This document shows, in pieces, positions 46,168 to 55,054 of a stretch of 64,000 nucleotides of DNA. Origin of the DNA: Bacteroidales bacterium (GTDB lineage Bacteria; Bacteroidota; Bacteroidia; Bacteroidales; Lentimicrobiaceae); the NCBI GenBank assembly GCA_016788045.1, contig JAEUTG010000023.1:35645-99644 (forward strand), written 5' to 3'. The position numbers were made by a program, and so were the translations under genes. Below the pieces are notes generated by a model. That model had not been told where the DNA came from. It saw only the letters and a list, made by a program, of their open reading frames with translations, and searched no databases. Every line of letters begins with the position of its first letter. Position 1 is the stretch's first letter.

Positions 46168-47166
46168 CTATTTAACAATCATTAATTTACCACTGGTATA
46201 ACCCTGCCCGCCTTGAAGCCGGTACAAATACACCCCCGGCTTTACCCCATCGGTTTGCCATTCTGTTTTTTGGCCGGTTAACGGCAACGTGGCTACCAGC
46301 CGGCCGGTGATATCGGTGATGGCAACGGTGCCGTTCCTGTCATTCGTGTTTAGTTCAAAAATAACATAATCATTGGCAGGTATCGGGTAAACGGCAACAG
46401 GAACTTCTGGTTCAACTTTGCGTGTTGCGGTAGTATATGGCAAAACACATACACCCTGAGTGTAAACTAAATCCCAGGATTGCCAATACCCCTGGTAAAA
46501 AATTGTGTCAGACACACTCATACAATGCATAATATTAAATTTGGAATACCCGTTATCCACAACATTGATTAATCCTGAATTTACACTCCCAATCCCTTCT
46601 ATCCATACTAAATCGTAATTACCCCAAGGAAAAAATGGAGCAAGGTTTCTTAAGAATATTCGTTTCCGCAGATACGGACCATTGCTTACATAATCAACAG
46701 AATCAACACGCAAATCCGTTAAGGGGTCTTGCGGGGCAGTAGAAAAGCAAGGAAGTTGCTTTACGGTATCACCCTGCTCAACCGATAAATCCATATACAA
46801 CACCTCTTCCTGATCAAAATAGTTAATATAATATCGTAAATAAACCCGACCCGAATCGTCCTGTCGAAACGCCCCAAAATAGAGAGAATCAAAAAAAGAA
46901 ATATTTCCCGGATCTGGCGGTGGGCCGGATGTAGATACTTCATGATAATATAATTTGTGATATATAAGTCCATTGATAAGGGTATCGGGGTTGCTTTCAG
47001 GAATGTAAACCTTTTGATAATTACATCCATAACTGGCTTCTTCCCAGTTCTCCCATAGTACATTTGAATCGGGCAGCGGCATATAGGTTTGGGCGTTTAT
47101 ATATGCCGGGGCCATTAGCATAAACACCATAATAATGATGCTTGTTTTTTTTTGTGTTGTATTCAT
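46168..47166 (-). CDS. T9SS type A sorting-domain secreted protein
   Basis: 332 residues with signal peptide (MNTTQKKTSIIIMVFMLMAPAYINA). The body (~30-250) has no recognised domain; it is rich in Tyr, Asp and Gly (WENWEEASYGCNYQKVYIPES). The last ~75 residues are a type A sorting tail (YPIPANDYVIFEL, ITGRLVATLPLTGQ, GVKPGVYLYRL, GKLMIVK). The tail is nearly identical, also in DNA, to that of the next gene. First in a row of three same-strand T9SS cargo genes (reading from the low coordinate); 154 bp separates it from its neighbour. Confidence 0.85.
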   Translation of the reverse strand: MNTTQKKTSIIIMVFMLMAPAYINAQTYMPLPDSNVLWENWEEASYGCNYQKVYIPESNPDTLINGLIYHKLYYHEVSTSGPPPDPGNISFFDSLYFGAFRQDDSGRVYLRYYINYFDQEEVLYMDLSVEQGDTVKQLPCFSTAPQDPLTDLRVDSVDYVSNGPYLRKRIFLRNLAPFFPWGNYDLVWIEGIGSVNSGLINVVDNGYSKFNIMHCMSVSDTIFYQGYWQSWDLVYTQGVCVLPYTTATRKVEPEVPVAVYPIPANDYVIFELNTNDRNGTVAITDITGRLVATLPLTGQKTEWQTDGVKPGVYLYRLQGGQGYTSGKLMIVK

Positions 47167-47320
47167 GGTTTTACGTGTTTAACGTGAATAATGAACTTTT
47201 AACGAGTTGTGTTCTATAGCCCTCTGCCCGCGCACGGCATTTTTGTCAGGCAGTAGGCCTTCCACACAAACTGTTGTCGCTTAAGACTTTTAACTTTGTG
47301 CTTTGAGCTTTTTACCTGCC

Positions 47321-49201
47321 CTACCAGGGTGCAACCATTAATTTACCACAGGCACTTCCCTGCCCGGTTTGCAACCGGTACAAGTATACCCCTGGCTTTA
47401 CTCCTTCGGTTTGCCACACCGTTTTTTGGCCGGTTAGCGGCAACGTGGCTACCGGCCGGCCGGTGAGATCGGAGATGACAATTGAACTTTGTATATTTTC
47501 GTTTTGTATTTCAAAAACAACAAAATTACCGGCGGGGTTAGGATAAACATTGAAAGCAATTGCTGAGGGTTCGTGAATTGAAAGTGTAGTATCCACATGC
47601 ACATACAATGTATCGCTCCAGGCGCTGCTGCCGCAATCATTGAAGTTAAAGGCCCTGATTGCTGCTGTGCCCTTGAAGGTGTTGCTCCAGGTAACAATAG
47701 CCGTAGTGCTATCGGAGTACAGTGTACCGGCAGTCGCTGGCGAAAGCTCCCATACATACCCGTTTGAATTGGCCGCCGCCGGCAGGGTGTAGGTGCTTTG
47801 CGAAGTTAAAGAGGTATAAACCCATACAGGCCCTTCGGGCTGCAAAGGAATGGCCGGGGCATAATAACCGCAATCCTTGATCTCGAAAAACCAGGCATCT
47901 TCAGGTGGGTTACCCCCATGAAACGTGCATTGCACATCGTTGTTGTTGGCAATTTTAGCCTCACTCGCTATAATATACCGGTAATCGTTAATTTTCGACA
48001 CCGAGTGTGTGTTCAGATATTCATCCATTAATCCACCAAAACACTGTTGACCTGTCAATGTACCATTAGAATCGAGCTTTGCAAGCCATACATCTACATA
48101 ACCCGGATGTGAATGATTGCCGGAAACATCACCATCGTTTGAATAAGTATCACCAAAAACCAGGATTTCTCCTGCATTGGTTGTAAAAACCGCACCGGGG
48201 TAATCCCAGTCACTTCCCCCAAGGCATCGTTGCCAGACAATGGCACCGAGGGTATCAATTTTCACCACCCAGATATCTGTTTTTCCATCCAGACCATCCT
48301 CGCCGTGATGCCCGCTGACATCTCCATCGTTTGAATATGTAAATCCTGTAAAAATATAACCGGCATCTGCTTCAACAATTTTGAAGCCAGCTTCGTAATC
48401 GCTTCCGCCATAACATTCCTGCCACAGGATATTGCCCTGCATATCGAGCTCTACCAGCCATACATTGCCAATAGCCCCCTGCGGGTAGCAGGTAACCATG
48501 CCCCCGTGATACTGCACCTGCCCCACCATCATGATGTTGCCGCGCCGGTTAATGATCAGCGACACCCCGTTATCGAGGCCTTCACTACCCAGGGTTTTTT
48601 GCCATTGTATGTTGCCGTCGGCATCGCACTTGCACATCCACACATCGTAAGCGCCATAAAACTGGGTAATGTCACCGCCCGGGCTGTCAATACGGTCAAC
48701 AAACACAAAACCGCCATCGGGAGTAACAATGAGATCATTCATAATGTCGTTATAAGGCGACCCATACGTTTGTTCCCAAAATATATCGCCCTGCCCGTTA
48801 ATTTTTATCACCCACACCTCACTATGCCCATTGTTACCTGACTGCACATCCCCATCGAGAGAAGTAGTCAAGCCGAATATGTAAAATGTAGAATCGGTGA
48901 TGGGCTTAATTTGGATGGGAACATCCGTATCTGATCCGCCATAGCATTTTTCCCACAGCACATTGTGCAGCGTATCGGTTCGCAACACCCAGATATCAGA
49001 ATCTCCATGATAATTGGTTGCCTCTTCTCCTGAACTAATTCCTAATGTGAGAAAATACCCGTCCTGAATGCGGGTAGCGGAATAATAATACGCTACCTCA
49101 TCATCACCCAGGCATTGCTGCCACACTATTTTATTGTTCTGGGCATAGCCGTAATCGAGCGTAAGAAGGAGAAACAGTATATTTAAAACGAAAGGCCGCA
49201 T
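47321..49201 (-). CDS. T9SS type A sorting-domain secreted repeat protein
   Basis: 626 residues from MRPFVLNILFLLLTLDYGYAQ, a signal peptide; 24 upstream codons are open but would put a charged stretch first. Seven or so repeats of ~55-60 residues, pattern vWvvKid..GnI.Wqq.lGGs..D.......t.DgGyi..g...SnDGDvsg, probably a beta-propeller. Then an Ig-like stretch (VWVYTSLTSQSTYTLPAAAN) and a sorting tail starting YPNPAGNFVVFEI. The very end reads KLMVAPW instead of the usual K-rich end. Function unknown. Same strand as both neighbours; 58 bp from the upstream giant gene. Confidence 0.85.
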   Translation of the reverse strand: MRPFVLNILFLLLTLDYGYAQNNKIVWQQCLGDDEVAYYYSATRIQDGYFLTLGISSGEEATNYHGDSDIWVLRTDTLHNVLWEKCYGGSDTDVPIQIKPITDSTFYIFGLTTSLDGDVQSGNNGHSEVWVIKINGQGDIFWEQTYGSPYNDIMNDLIVTPDGGFVFVDRIDSPGGDITQFYGAYDVWMCKCDADGNIQWQKTLGSEGLDNGVSLIINRRGNIMMVGQVQYHGGMVTCYPQGAIGNVWLVELDMQGNILWQECYGGSDYEAGFKIVEADAGYIFTGFTYSNDGDVSGHHGEDGLDGKTDIWVVKIDTLGAIVWQRCLGGSDWDYPGAVFTTNAGEILVFGDTYSNDGDVSGNHSHPGYVDVWLAKLDSNGTLTGQQCFGGLMDEYLNTHSVSKINDYRYIIASEAKIANNNDVQCTFHGGNPPEDAWFFEIKDCGYYAPAIPLQPEGPVWVYTSLTSQSTYTLPAAANSNGYVWELSPATAGTLYSDSTTAIVTWSNTFKGTAAIRAFNFNDCGSSAWSDTLYVHVDTTLSIHEPSAIAFNVYPNPAGNFVVFEIQNENIQSSIVISDLTGRPVATLPLTGQKTVWQTEGVKPGVYLYRLQTGQGSACGKLMVAPW

Positions 49202-49259
49202 TGCAATAAGAATAAAAGGACCATCCCGAATAACCCGGGATGGACCTGCTGAATAATAA

Positions 49260-52200
49260 TTATTGAATAACAAGTTTGCCCTGTTTGCTTACAGTTCCTG
49301 CTTTTAGGGTATATACATACACCCCTTTTTCAACATGGCGGGTATCCCATACCTGCTGTCCCTGACTGCCTGTTAATGCAAAAGAAACAACCAATCTTCC
49401 CTGAATGTCGGTAACAAACAGTTCAGCCGCACGAAGCGTTACCGGCAAGCTGTAATCAAAGGCTACCCAGGAATGTGCAGGATTGGGGTTGGCTGTTACC
49501 GAAACACCAGTATCAAATTTACCTGAACCTGTGGTTCCGCTTTTATATAAAGCATGATCAGCTTCAGGAAGACACTTGCCAAAATGATAACCCTGACCAT
49601 ACTCAAGCATCGCCCTGGCCATTAAAGATGCCATCCCTGTGCTGCCTTCGGCTGTTTCCTGTAGCATATTAATTGCGATGGTATCTAAACCGGTAATATC
49701 ACCACCTTGCTGTTCAAGCTGAATCTGCCATAAAAGCAGGTTTTTGCAGGCTGTATAATCTTCCAGATCGTTACCTTCGAGTTCGCGCACAGCTGGTATT
49801 ATATCGAGCATGGTTGTTGCTGCACTATAATTCTTCTCAGTCATATAGGACGCAACAATCCCGTAGTCGGCATTCAGTGTGTTCAGGTTGTCGTACCAGT
49901 TGCGCACGTATTCCCAATCGATATAGGTGTCGTTCAGACAGGAACGGATAAGGTCGTTGGCAGCTTTGGTTTTTTCTCCTTCATACCTGGCCATATCCTG
50001 CATCAGCACGGTCTTATAGGTAATCCCACCGGCCAATTGCTTTAAAATGGAAATCATGTACGCAGGCAGTGGCTGTTCCTTGTTTTCGAGGTATTCGATC
50101 AGCGACTCCTTGCGCAACTCATCAGGGTTGGCCGAGAGAATTTCAAAAAGGACTGATTCGGGAAGAACATCGGTTTTATCAGCGGCAGCTTTAAGCACCT
50201 CTTCTGAAAGGTGCGGAGAATCGCCAAGAAGTTTTGCCCTGAGCTCCCACATATCTTCAGGCCAGCTGCTCGTTACTTCCATTTTCAGCCCTTCAGTGTT
50301 ACCCCCGTCTTTCAGATTGTCAAACAACGCCTTAACATTATTGAAATCTGCGAGGTTCGTTGCAAAATCAATTTCCCGCTGCAATTTCTGACTTTCATTC
50401 AAAACTATGCTTTTCGGATTAATCCCCCCGTAGTTGGAAGGGCAGGTATTGGCTGTAGAAATCTGAATCGGCACTACATAAATACTCGTATGGTAAACAG
50501 GGGGATTCGTGTGATAGAAATAATTTACGTACTGCGTACCTTCATTTTTAAAATTCCCATCCGTCAGTGGGTTTGCTGAAAAGGTATTCCCTGCTTCCAG
50601 GTTAAGCGAGCCCTGTGAGCCATGAATCATTGGATTAAGATTGCTATTAGTCTTAGCAACAATAAAATCGATGGCATTGTTCTGGCTGGTGTTGCACATA
50701 AATTGAAGTCCGTTCTGGTCGTCACCAGGCACTCTTCTGTTCAATCCTTCTGCACGGTTTCCATAACTCAGGCCGTTGAAGCTGTTCCGGTAAATTACAT
50801 CTATGGGTGTGTTGCTGTCTTTGCATCTTATACCAACGTACAATCCTTGTGGTGCTTCGGCGTCCTTGGCAAAAGTGTTTTCTTCAATGATGAAGCTGTT
50901 GCTGCCTGCCATATCAATGCCAAAAGAAGATGCGCCTGTAGTGCAGGCGGCTGCATCACCGGTGTTAGTCCCAAGACTGAAATTATTGAACAGGATGGTC
51001 TGTCGCGTTACCCCGTTTACTTCAATTCCAATGGAATTACCATTAAAATCAGCCCGGTTGACGGTGAATGGATAGGAGCTTAACATCCCTGAACCTGAAT
51101 AAATTGCAGAATAAAATCCGGTGAAAGTGCTTCGGTCATATTCGTTTTCAGGGCAAGGTAGGGTCATAGAATTGCAGATAGCCTCTACCTTAAACCCGGC
51201 GTTGTAGCCAGCAATGGCCTGGTTAAAATCAGCAATGGCCGGTGCCTCAGACGATACACTAAAATCGCAACCCCTGAACTTAATGCCATTTACCTGGTTA
51301 AGGTCCACATGTTTGTAAAATCTGTGTATTCCGAAATAATCCTCTGTAATTTCGAAGGTACAGTTATTGAACCAGGAATTATACTCCATTTCTTTACCGT
51401 TTACCGGGTGAAAATTCCGGTATAGCAGCGCATGTGCTGATTTTTCATTATTCCTGAACACTGTATTGGTAGCGAAAACCATACCGCCTGTCTTGCTGTA
51501 ATCCCCTGGTTTCCATAAGCTCAGGGCACAAATAGCATTTTCAATTGTGGCATCGTTGAGTTCAACATATCCTTGCATATAGGTGCCGTTGCTGTTGGGC
51601 CACTGATGTTGGGCCGAGTTGCCCCAAACTTCGATGCCTTGCCAGGGGTAGTCGCATCCGCTGGTAATAGTACCTCCATTTACAATCAGCTTGCCGCCTG
51701 GTTCAACAATTATTTTGGCGTCTGCAGGCATGGCAATCCGTGCATTTTCAGTAATTGTAAGGGTGGTCATATAGCCGACTTTCACACTCCTGTCAAGTCT
51801 CATATATGAATCCCAGGTGGTATTTTGAGTAATTAAAAGAGGATCAGCATTGTTAATACACGGTAATGGGATTTCCCATACGCCACGGCCGTAAGTTCCG
51901 ACACGCAGTGTATTGCTCACATAATTTAACTCAAGGCCATGAGGTATAACATGGGGAAGCTCTTTTCCAACCAGTCTCCATTCATTGCCGGCTTGCTGAA
52001 GCAGATCGTTGTCCGTATAGAATACGCCAAATTCTGTGGCAAAGTATAAACCTCCATTGCTCCCTCGCTGCACTGCAATTGAGTTATCATAAGAAGGAAC
52101 AACAGGAAGGTTTTTCGTAATATCTGTTGTGTCAGGTAAGTTCGGATTGGTATAATCTATCTTATATATCATTCGTTCTGAGGCAATATCGTTTGCCGAT

Positions 52201-54299
52201 TTTGAATAGCTCAAATAGATAATATCCGGATTGTTCGGATCAAATTCTATTCCTGATATACTGGAGGTCCTTGGAATTGTTAACTCACTCCAGGTTACAG
52301 CCGATGCTTCTGCATTTGCATTGGTTGTTCTAAAAATGTGGAAAACAGCGATTTCATTCTCATTATTTGGATCAACCTTAGTACAAAACATAGCGACAAG
52401 GTAATCTGGGTTAGAAAATGAAGTTTTCAATCCAAGTATATTAAGGTAATAAGCATTGGGAATAGCTGCTTTAAAATCAGAGATATAGTCGTTTTTATCA
52501 TACTGACCAACAGAATTCATATTTGATGACCTTGTAACATCTTCACATGAACCAGTTCTAATGCCATTTCTATAGAAAATATCGGGATTACTCTTATTTA
52601 AAACACCCCTTGTTTCCCAATAAGTTGGTTTATATGAAATATTTGAAACTGTGTCAAATCCATTCGCTGAATATAACCACATTCCCCATTGGCCTGACCC
52701 CCACATATGCTGTGGATTTTTATGATCAATTAAAGGCATCATACCATCTACATTGAAACCCCGTAGAAACTCCCAATCCGGATTCCAGTCCTTTTGATAA
52801 GGCGTCTGGGTAAGCTGTACACCATCATGCATCAAGCCAATAAGCATCAAACCAGGGTCGGTATAAGCAGTTGCCATCTGTTCCACCATAGCCACCCCGA
52901 GTCCCTCGTATTTTGGCAGCCAGGTCTGGCCCCCATTTACCGATTTTTCAACCCCGCCATGAGTGCAACTCCACACCTCATTCGCATTGTAAGGATGGAA
53001 TACAACATCTTCCGCATCTACGTGCACAGGATAGCCAACTGGTAACGAAGAACCATCTAAATAAAAACCGGTTAATCTAATACTTCCAACACCACCACAT
53101 ACAATTAGTCGCTCGCCATTCACAGCCTGATCAACTCCAAAACCATGCCCCCAGCCCATTGCAGAAGAAACCCCGGTTTTAATGGTGATCCAGTTTGTAT
53201 TTACTGAAAAATCGTAATAATAGAATGAGTGGTTATTACTTAGTCGCACATCGGCATACAAGAAGTCAGGTTTAGCTTTTGAAACCTCAATGGTAAAACT
53301 ACTTTTTTTAGGATCACTATCGGCAACAAAACCTGGCTGAGCTGGCATGGAATAAAAATGCAATCCATTATCCACCGAACGCCATAATTGCCAACCATTA
53401 GATGCGTCTGTATAGCAGGCAGCATAGAGAACGTTATGGTCACCGGGTTTCATTTCAAGATCGTAAGAAAAATAATCACATACTTTCTGCCAAATTACAG
53501 GGTCAGGATTTTCAGGTGTTGCAACTGCATTACAATTTGTGGTTCGGAATATGCCTCTTGAAGTAGCAGCAAAAAGTACATTTGTGTCAGCAGGGTCAAT
53601 TAAAAGTTTATAGATTGTGGTAATGTGTCCATTCAAATCAACATGATTTGCAATCTGGACCCAATCTTCACCTTTGTTTGTTGTCCTGTAGATTCCACCG
53701 TTCCCAATCCACAAAGATTGCCCAGAGGTTCCGTTTCCACTAGAAGAAGCAAACCAGGTGTTGTAATCTGTTGGATGAAATACTGCCCAACTACAGCCCG
53801 ATTGAACCCAGGGATCGACATCAGTACCTCCATTCACCCATGTTTCACCATAATTCTCTGAAAAAAATAAACCACCCATCAGTGAAGATGCCAACATATA
53901 TCGGGTTGACTCTACAGTGCCATTATCAAAAAAGGTAATGGCTTCAACCGGTCCAATTCCGGTACTACCCTGAATAAAGTTAAGCTTTTTTGGCCCAAGC
54001 TCTGACCATTTGGCCTCGGTAATGTAATTATAGTTTGACTGAAGTTCGTTGTAAAAGTTTGCCTGTGCACTGTAAAAGCTTCCAAACGTGCCGTTGGTAC
54101 CTATGCGTGGCCCCCAGATTTTACGGAATTTTTGATACGGTTTATACTCTCCTGAACCGGAATAATACACGGCACTATCGGTAACCAACTTAAGACTGTC
54201 AAGATACGGTAACATCTTATTCTCAATAGATTGAAATGTAGTGGCAGGTGTTGCACCATTAAGGTATGTCTGCAGTTGGGCTTTTACTTCTCCAATCAT
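49260..54299 (-). CDS. Giant T9SS secreted protein: BNR/sortilin-like repeats, beta-helix, type A tail
   Basis: 1679 residues from the only in-frame ATG, but that ATG (MIGEVKAQ) sits at the end of a signal peptide: codons upstream in frame read GRIELAVLFIFLNLT before it, with no start codon until a stop. A poly-C tract at 54381-54390 separates this from an ATG at 54406-54408 that would be in frame if one C were missing. Domains: BNR/VPS10-like repeats with Asp-box motifs (~100-830, e.g. SENYGETWVNGG, TTNKGEDWVQI, SVNGGQTWLP), right-handed beta-helix region (~840-1300, IIVEPGGKLIVNGGTI), an alpha-helical part (~1310-1590) and a type A sorting tail (NPNPAHSWVAFDYS...GKLVIQ). Role unknown; surface or secreted. 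Confidence 0.85.
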   Translation of the reverse strand: MIGEVKAQLQTYLNGATPATTFQSIENKMLPYLDSLKLVTDSAVYYSGSGEYKPYQKFRKIWGPRIGTNGTFGSFYSAQANFYNELQSNYNYITEAKWSELGPKKLNFIQGSTGIGPVEAITFFDNGTVESTRYMLASSLMGGLFFSENYGETWVNGGTDVDPWVQSGCSWAVFHPTDYNTWFASSSGNGTSGQSLWIGNGGIYRTTNKGEDWVQIANHVDLNGHITTIYKLLIDPADTNVLFAATSRGIFRTTNCNAVATPENPDPVIWQKVCDYFSYDLEMKPGDHNVLYAACYTDASNGWQLWRSVDNGLHFYSMPAQPGFVADSDPKKSSFTIEVSKAKPDFLYADVRLSNNHSFYYYDFSVNTNWITIKTGVSSAMGWGHGFGVDQAVNGERLIVCGGVGSIRLTGFYLDGSSLPVGYPVHVDAEDVVFHPYNANEVWSCTHGGVEKSVNGGQTWLPKYEGLGVAMVEQMATAYTDPGLMLIGLMHDGVQLTQTPYQKDWNPDWEFLRGFNVDGMMPLIDHKNPQHMWGSGQWGMWLYSANGFDTVSNISYKPTYWETRGVLNKSNPDIFYRNGIRTGSCEDVTRSSNMNSVGQYDKNDYISDFKAAIPNAYYLNILGLKTSFSNPDYLVAMFCTKVDPNNENEIAVFHIFRTTNANAEASAVTWSELTIPRTSSISGIEFDPNNPDIIYLSYSKSANDIASERMIYKIDYTNPNLPDTTDITKNLPVVPSYDNSIAVQRGSNGGLYFATEFGVFYTDNDLLQQAGNEWRLVGKELPHVIPHGLELNYVSNTLRVGTYGRGVWEIPLPCINNADPLLITQNTTWDSYMRLDRSVKVGYMTTLTITENARIAMPADAKIIVEPGGKLIVNGGTITSGCDYPWQGIEVWGNSAQHQWPNSNGTYMQGYVELNDATIENAICALSLWKPGDYSKTGGMVFATNTVFRNNEKSAHALLYRNFHPVNGKEMEYNSWFNNCTFEITEDYFGIHRFYKHVDLNQVNGIKFRGCDFSVSSEAPAIADFNQAIAGYNAGFKVEAICNSMTLPCPENEYDRSTFTGFYSAIYSGSGMLSSYPFTVNRADFNGNSIGIEVNGVTRQTILFNNFSLGTNTGDAAACTTGASSFGIDMAGSNSFIIEENTFAKDAEAPQGLYVGIRCKDSNTPIDVIYRNSFNGLSYGNRAEGLNRRVPGDDQNGLQFMCNTSQNNAIDFIVAKTNSNLNPMIHGSQGSLNLEAGNTFSANPLTDGNFKNEGTQYVNYFYHTNPPVYHTSIYVVPIQISTANTCPSNYGGINPKSIVLNESQKLQREIDFATNLADFNNVKALFDNLKDGGNTEGLKMEVTSSWPEDMWELRAKLLGDSPHLSEEVLKAAADKTDVLPESVLFEILSANPDELRKESLIEYLENKEQPLPAYMISILKQLAGGITYKTVLMQDMARYEGEKTKAANDLIRSCLNDTYIDWEYVRNWYDNLNTLNADYGIVASYMTEKNYSAATTMLDIIPAVRELEGNDLEDYTACKNLLLWQIQLEQQGGDITGLDTIAINMLQETAEGSTGMASLMARAMLEYGQGYHFGKCLPEADHALYKSGTTGSGKFDTGVSVTANPNPAHSWVAFDYSLPVTLRAAELFVTDIQGRLVVSFALTGSQGQQVWDTRHVEKGVYVYTLKAGTVSKQGKLVIQ

Positions 54300-54408
54300 T
54301 GTTAAATTTAGAAAGATGAAAAGAACCGCAAGTTCTATCCTTCCTGATTTCCACGACTCAGATACAAATCGCTGGGGGGAGGGGGGGGGGTAATTGATTG
54401 ATTATCAT
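54300..54408 (-). other. Frame-broken leader with poly-C tract before the giant secreted protein
   Basis: Minus strand: ATG at 54408, six codons, then C10-T-C6 (54374-54390), then codons encoding SESWKSGRIELAVLFIFLNLT in frame with the CDS below. The distance between the two ATG is 109 bases, one more than a multiple of three; with nine C (or twelve) the frame is open throughout and gives a leader ending in a signal peptide cleaved near EVKAQ. With ten C the upstream ATG runs into TGA. Either a slipped-strand phase switch or a homopolymer sequencing error. Confidence 0.75.
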
Positions 54409-55054
54409 AACTTTGTGTTTTAAAGGTTAGTAATAACGCGTAATTATTGGGTTAAGGTAAATCTATTCAGGCTGATTTTAAACCAATGAAACCTACTATC
54501 TAATGGATCCCCCCTATCCTATTGTCCTGCTTCTAACTTACTACACAAATCCTCATCAGGAATATAATGGAAATCCAGAATCAATAGAAAGATTGAATGA
54601 TATATCATCAACAAAAGTAAATCATTTTGATCCCGAAAGCAATCGTCTCTGATAATAAATGACAGAAAACAACCAGTATAGAATGGTTCCGATTTATAAG
54701 AGTGGTAACAGTCCGTTGTTTTATCGGGACATAACAGGAGGTGTCGGGCTATAAATCAATCAGAGCAAAGCCATCCTTTGTACAATGGTCTATCAAGTCT
54801 TTATCATTTTGATTATCAATAGATTTGAAGTTGGAATTTATTCATTATTCAATTTTAACTCTTTGCAAGTTATCACTTCTTATACAAGCGATTTCCAGAA
54901 AAAGATTCGGTAAGAAATAATTATTCCGACATTGGCCTGATTCCGGCAACGATTGACAATCTATCCTTATCATATAACCACAAAACTTTCTAAATTTGCG
55001 CTTCACCTGTAACCCAGGCTGAAAAGCTGAAACAACACATCAAACAATCATACT
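54409..55054. other. Gene-free 646 bp region before pfk
   Basis: AT-rich, no convincing ORF on either strand and no RNA gene recognised. The only element I can name is the promoter box at 54991. Must contain the promoter of the giant gene on the minus strand, but no TAnnTTTG match was found in the first 100 bases upstream of 54408. Confidence 0.5.
54991..54998 (+). promoter_or_regulatory. TAnnTTTG promoter box for the phosphofructokinase gene
   Basis: TAAATTTG followed by CGC, 56 bp before the ATG at 55055. No -33 TTTG at the standard spacing. Confidence 0.45.

Noticed and set aside
54408..54415. Plus-strand TAACTTTG as a promoter
   Set aside because: It points away from the giant gene, has no -33 partner (poly-G lies there) and no gene follows within 600 bp.
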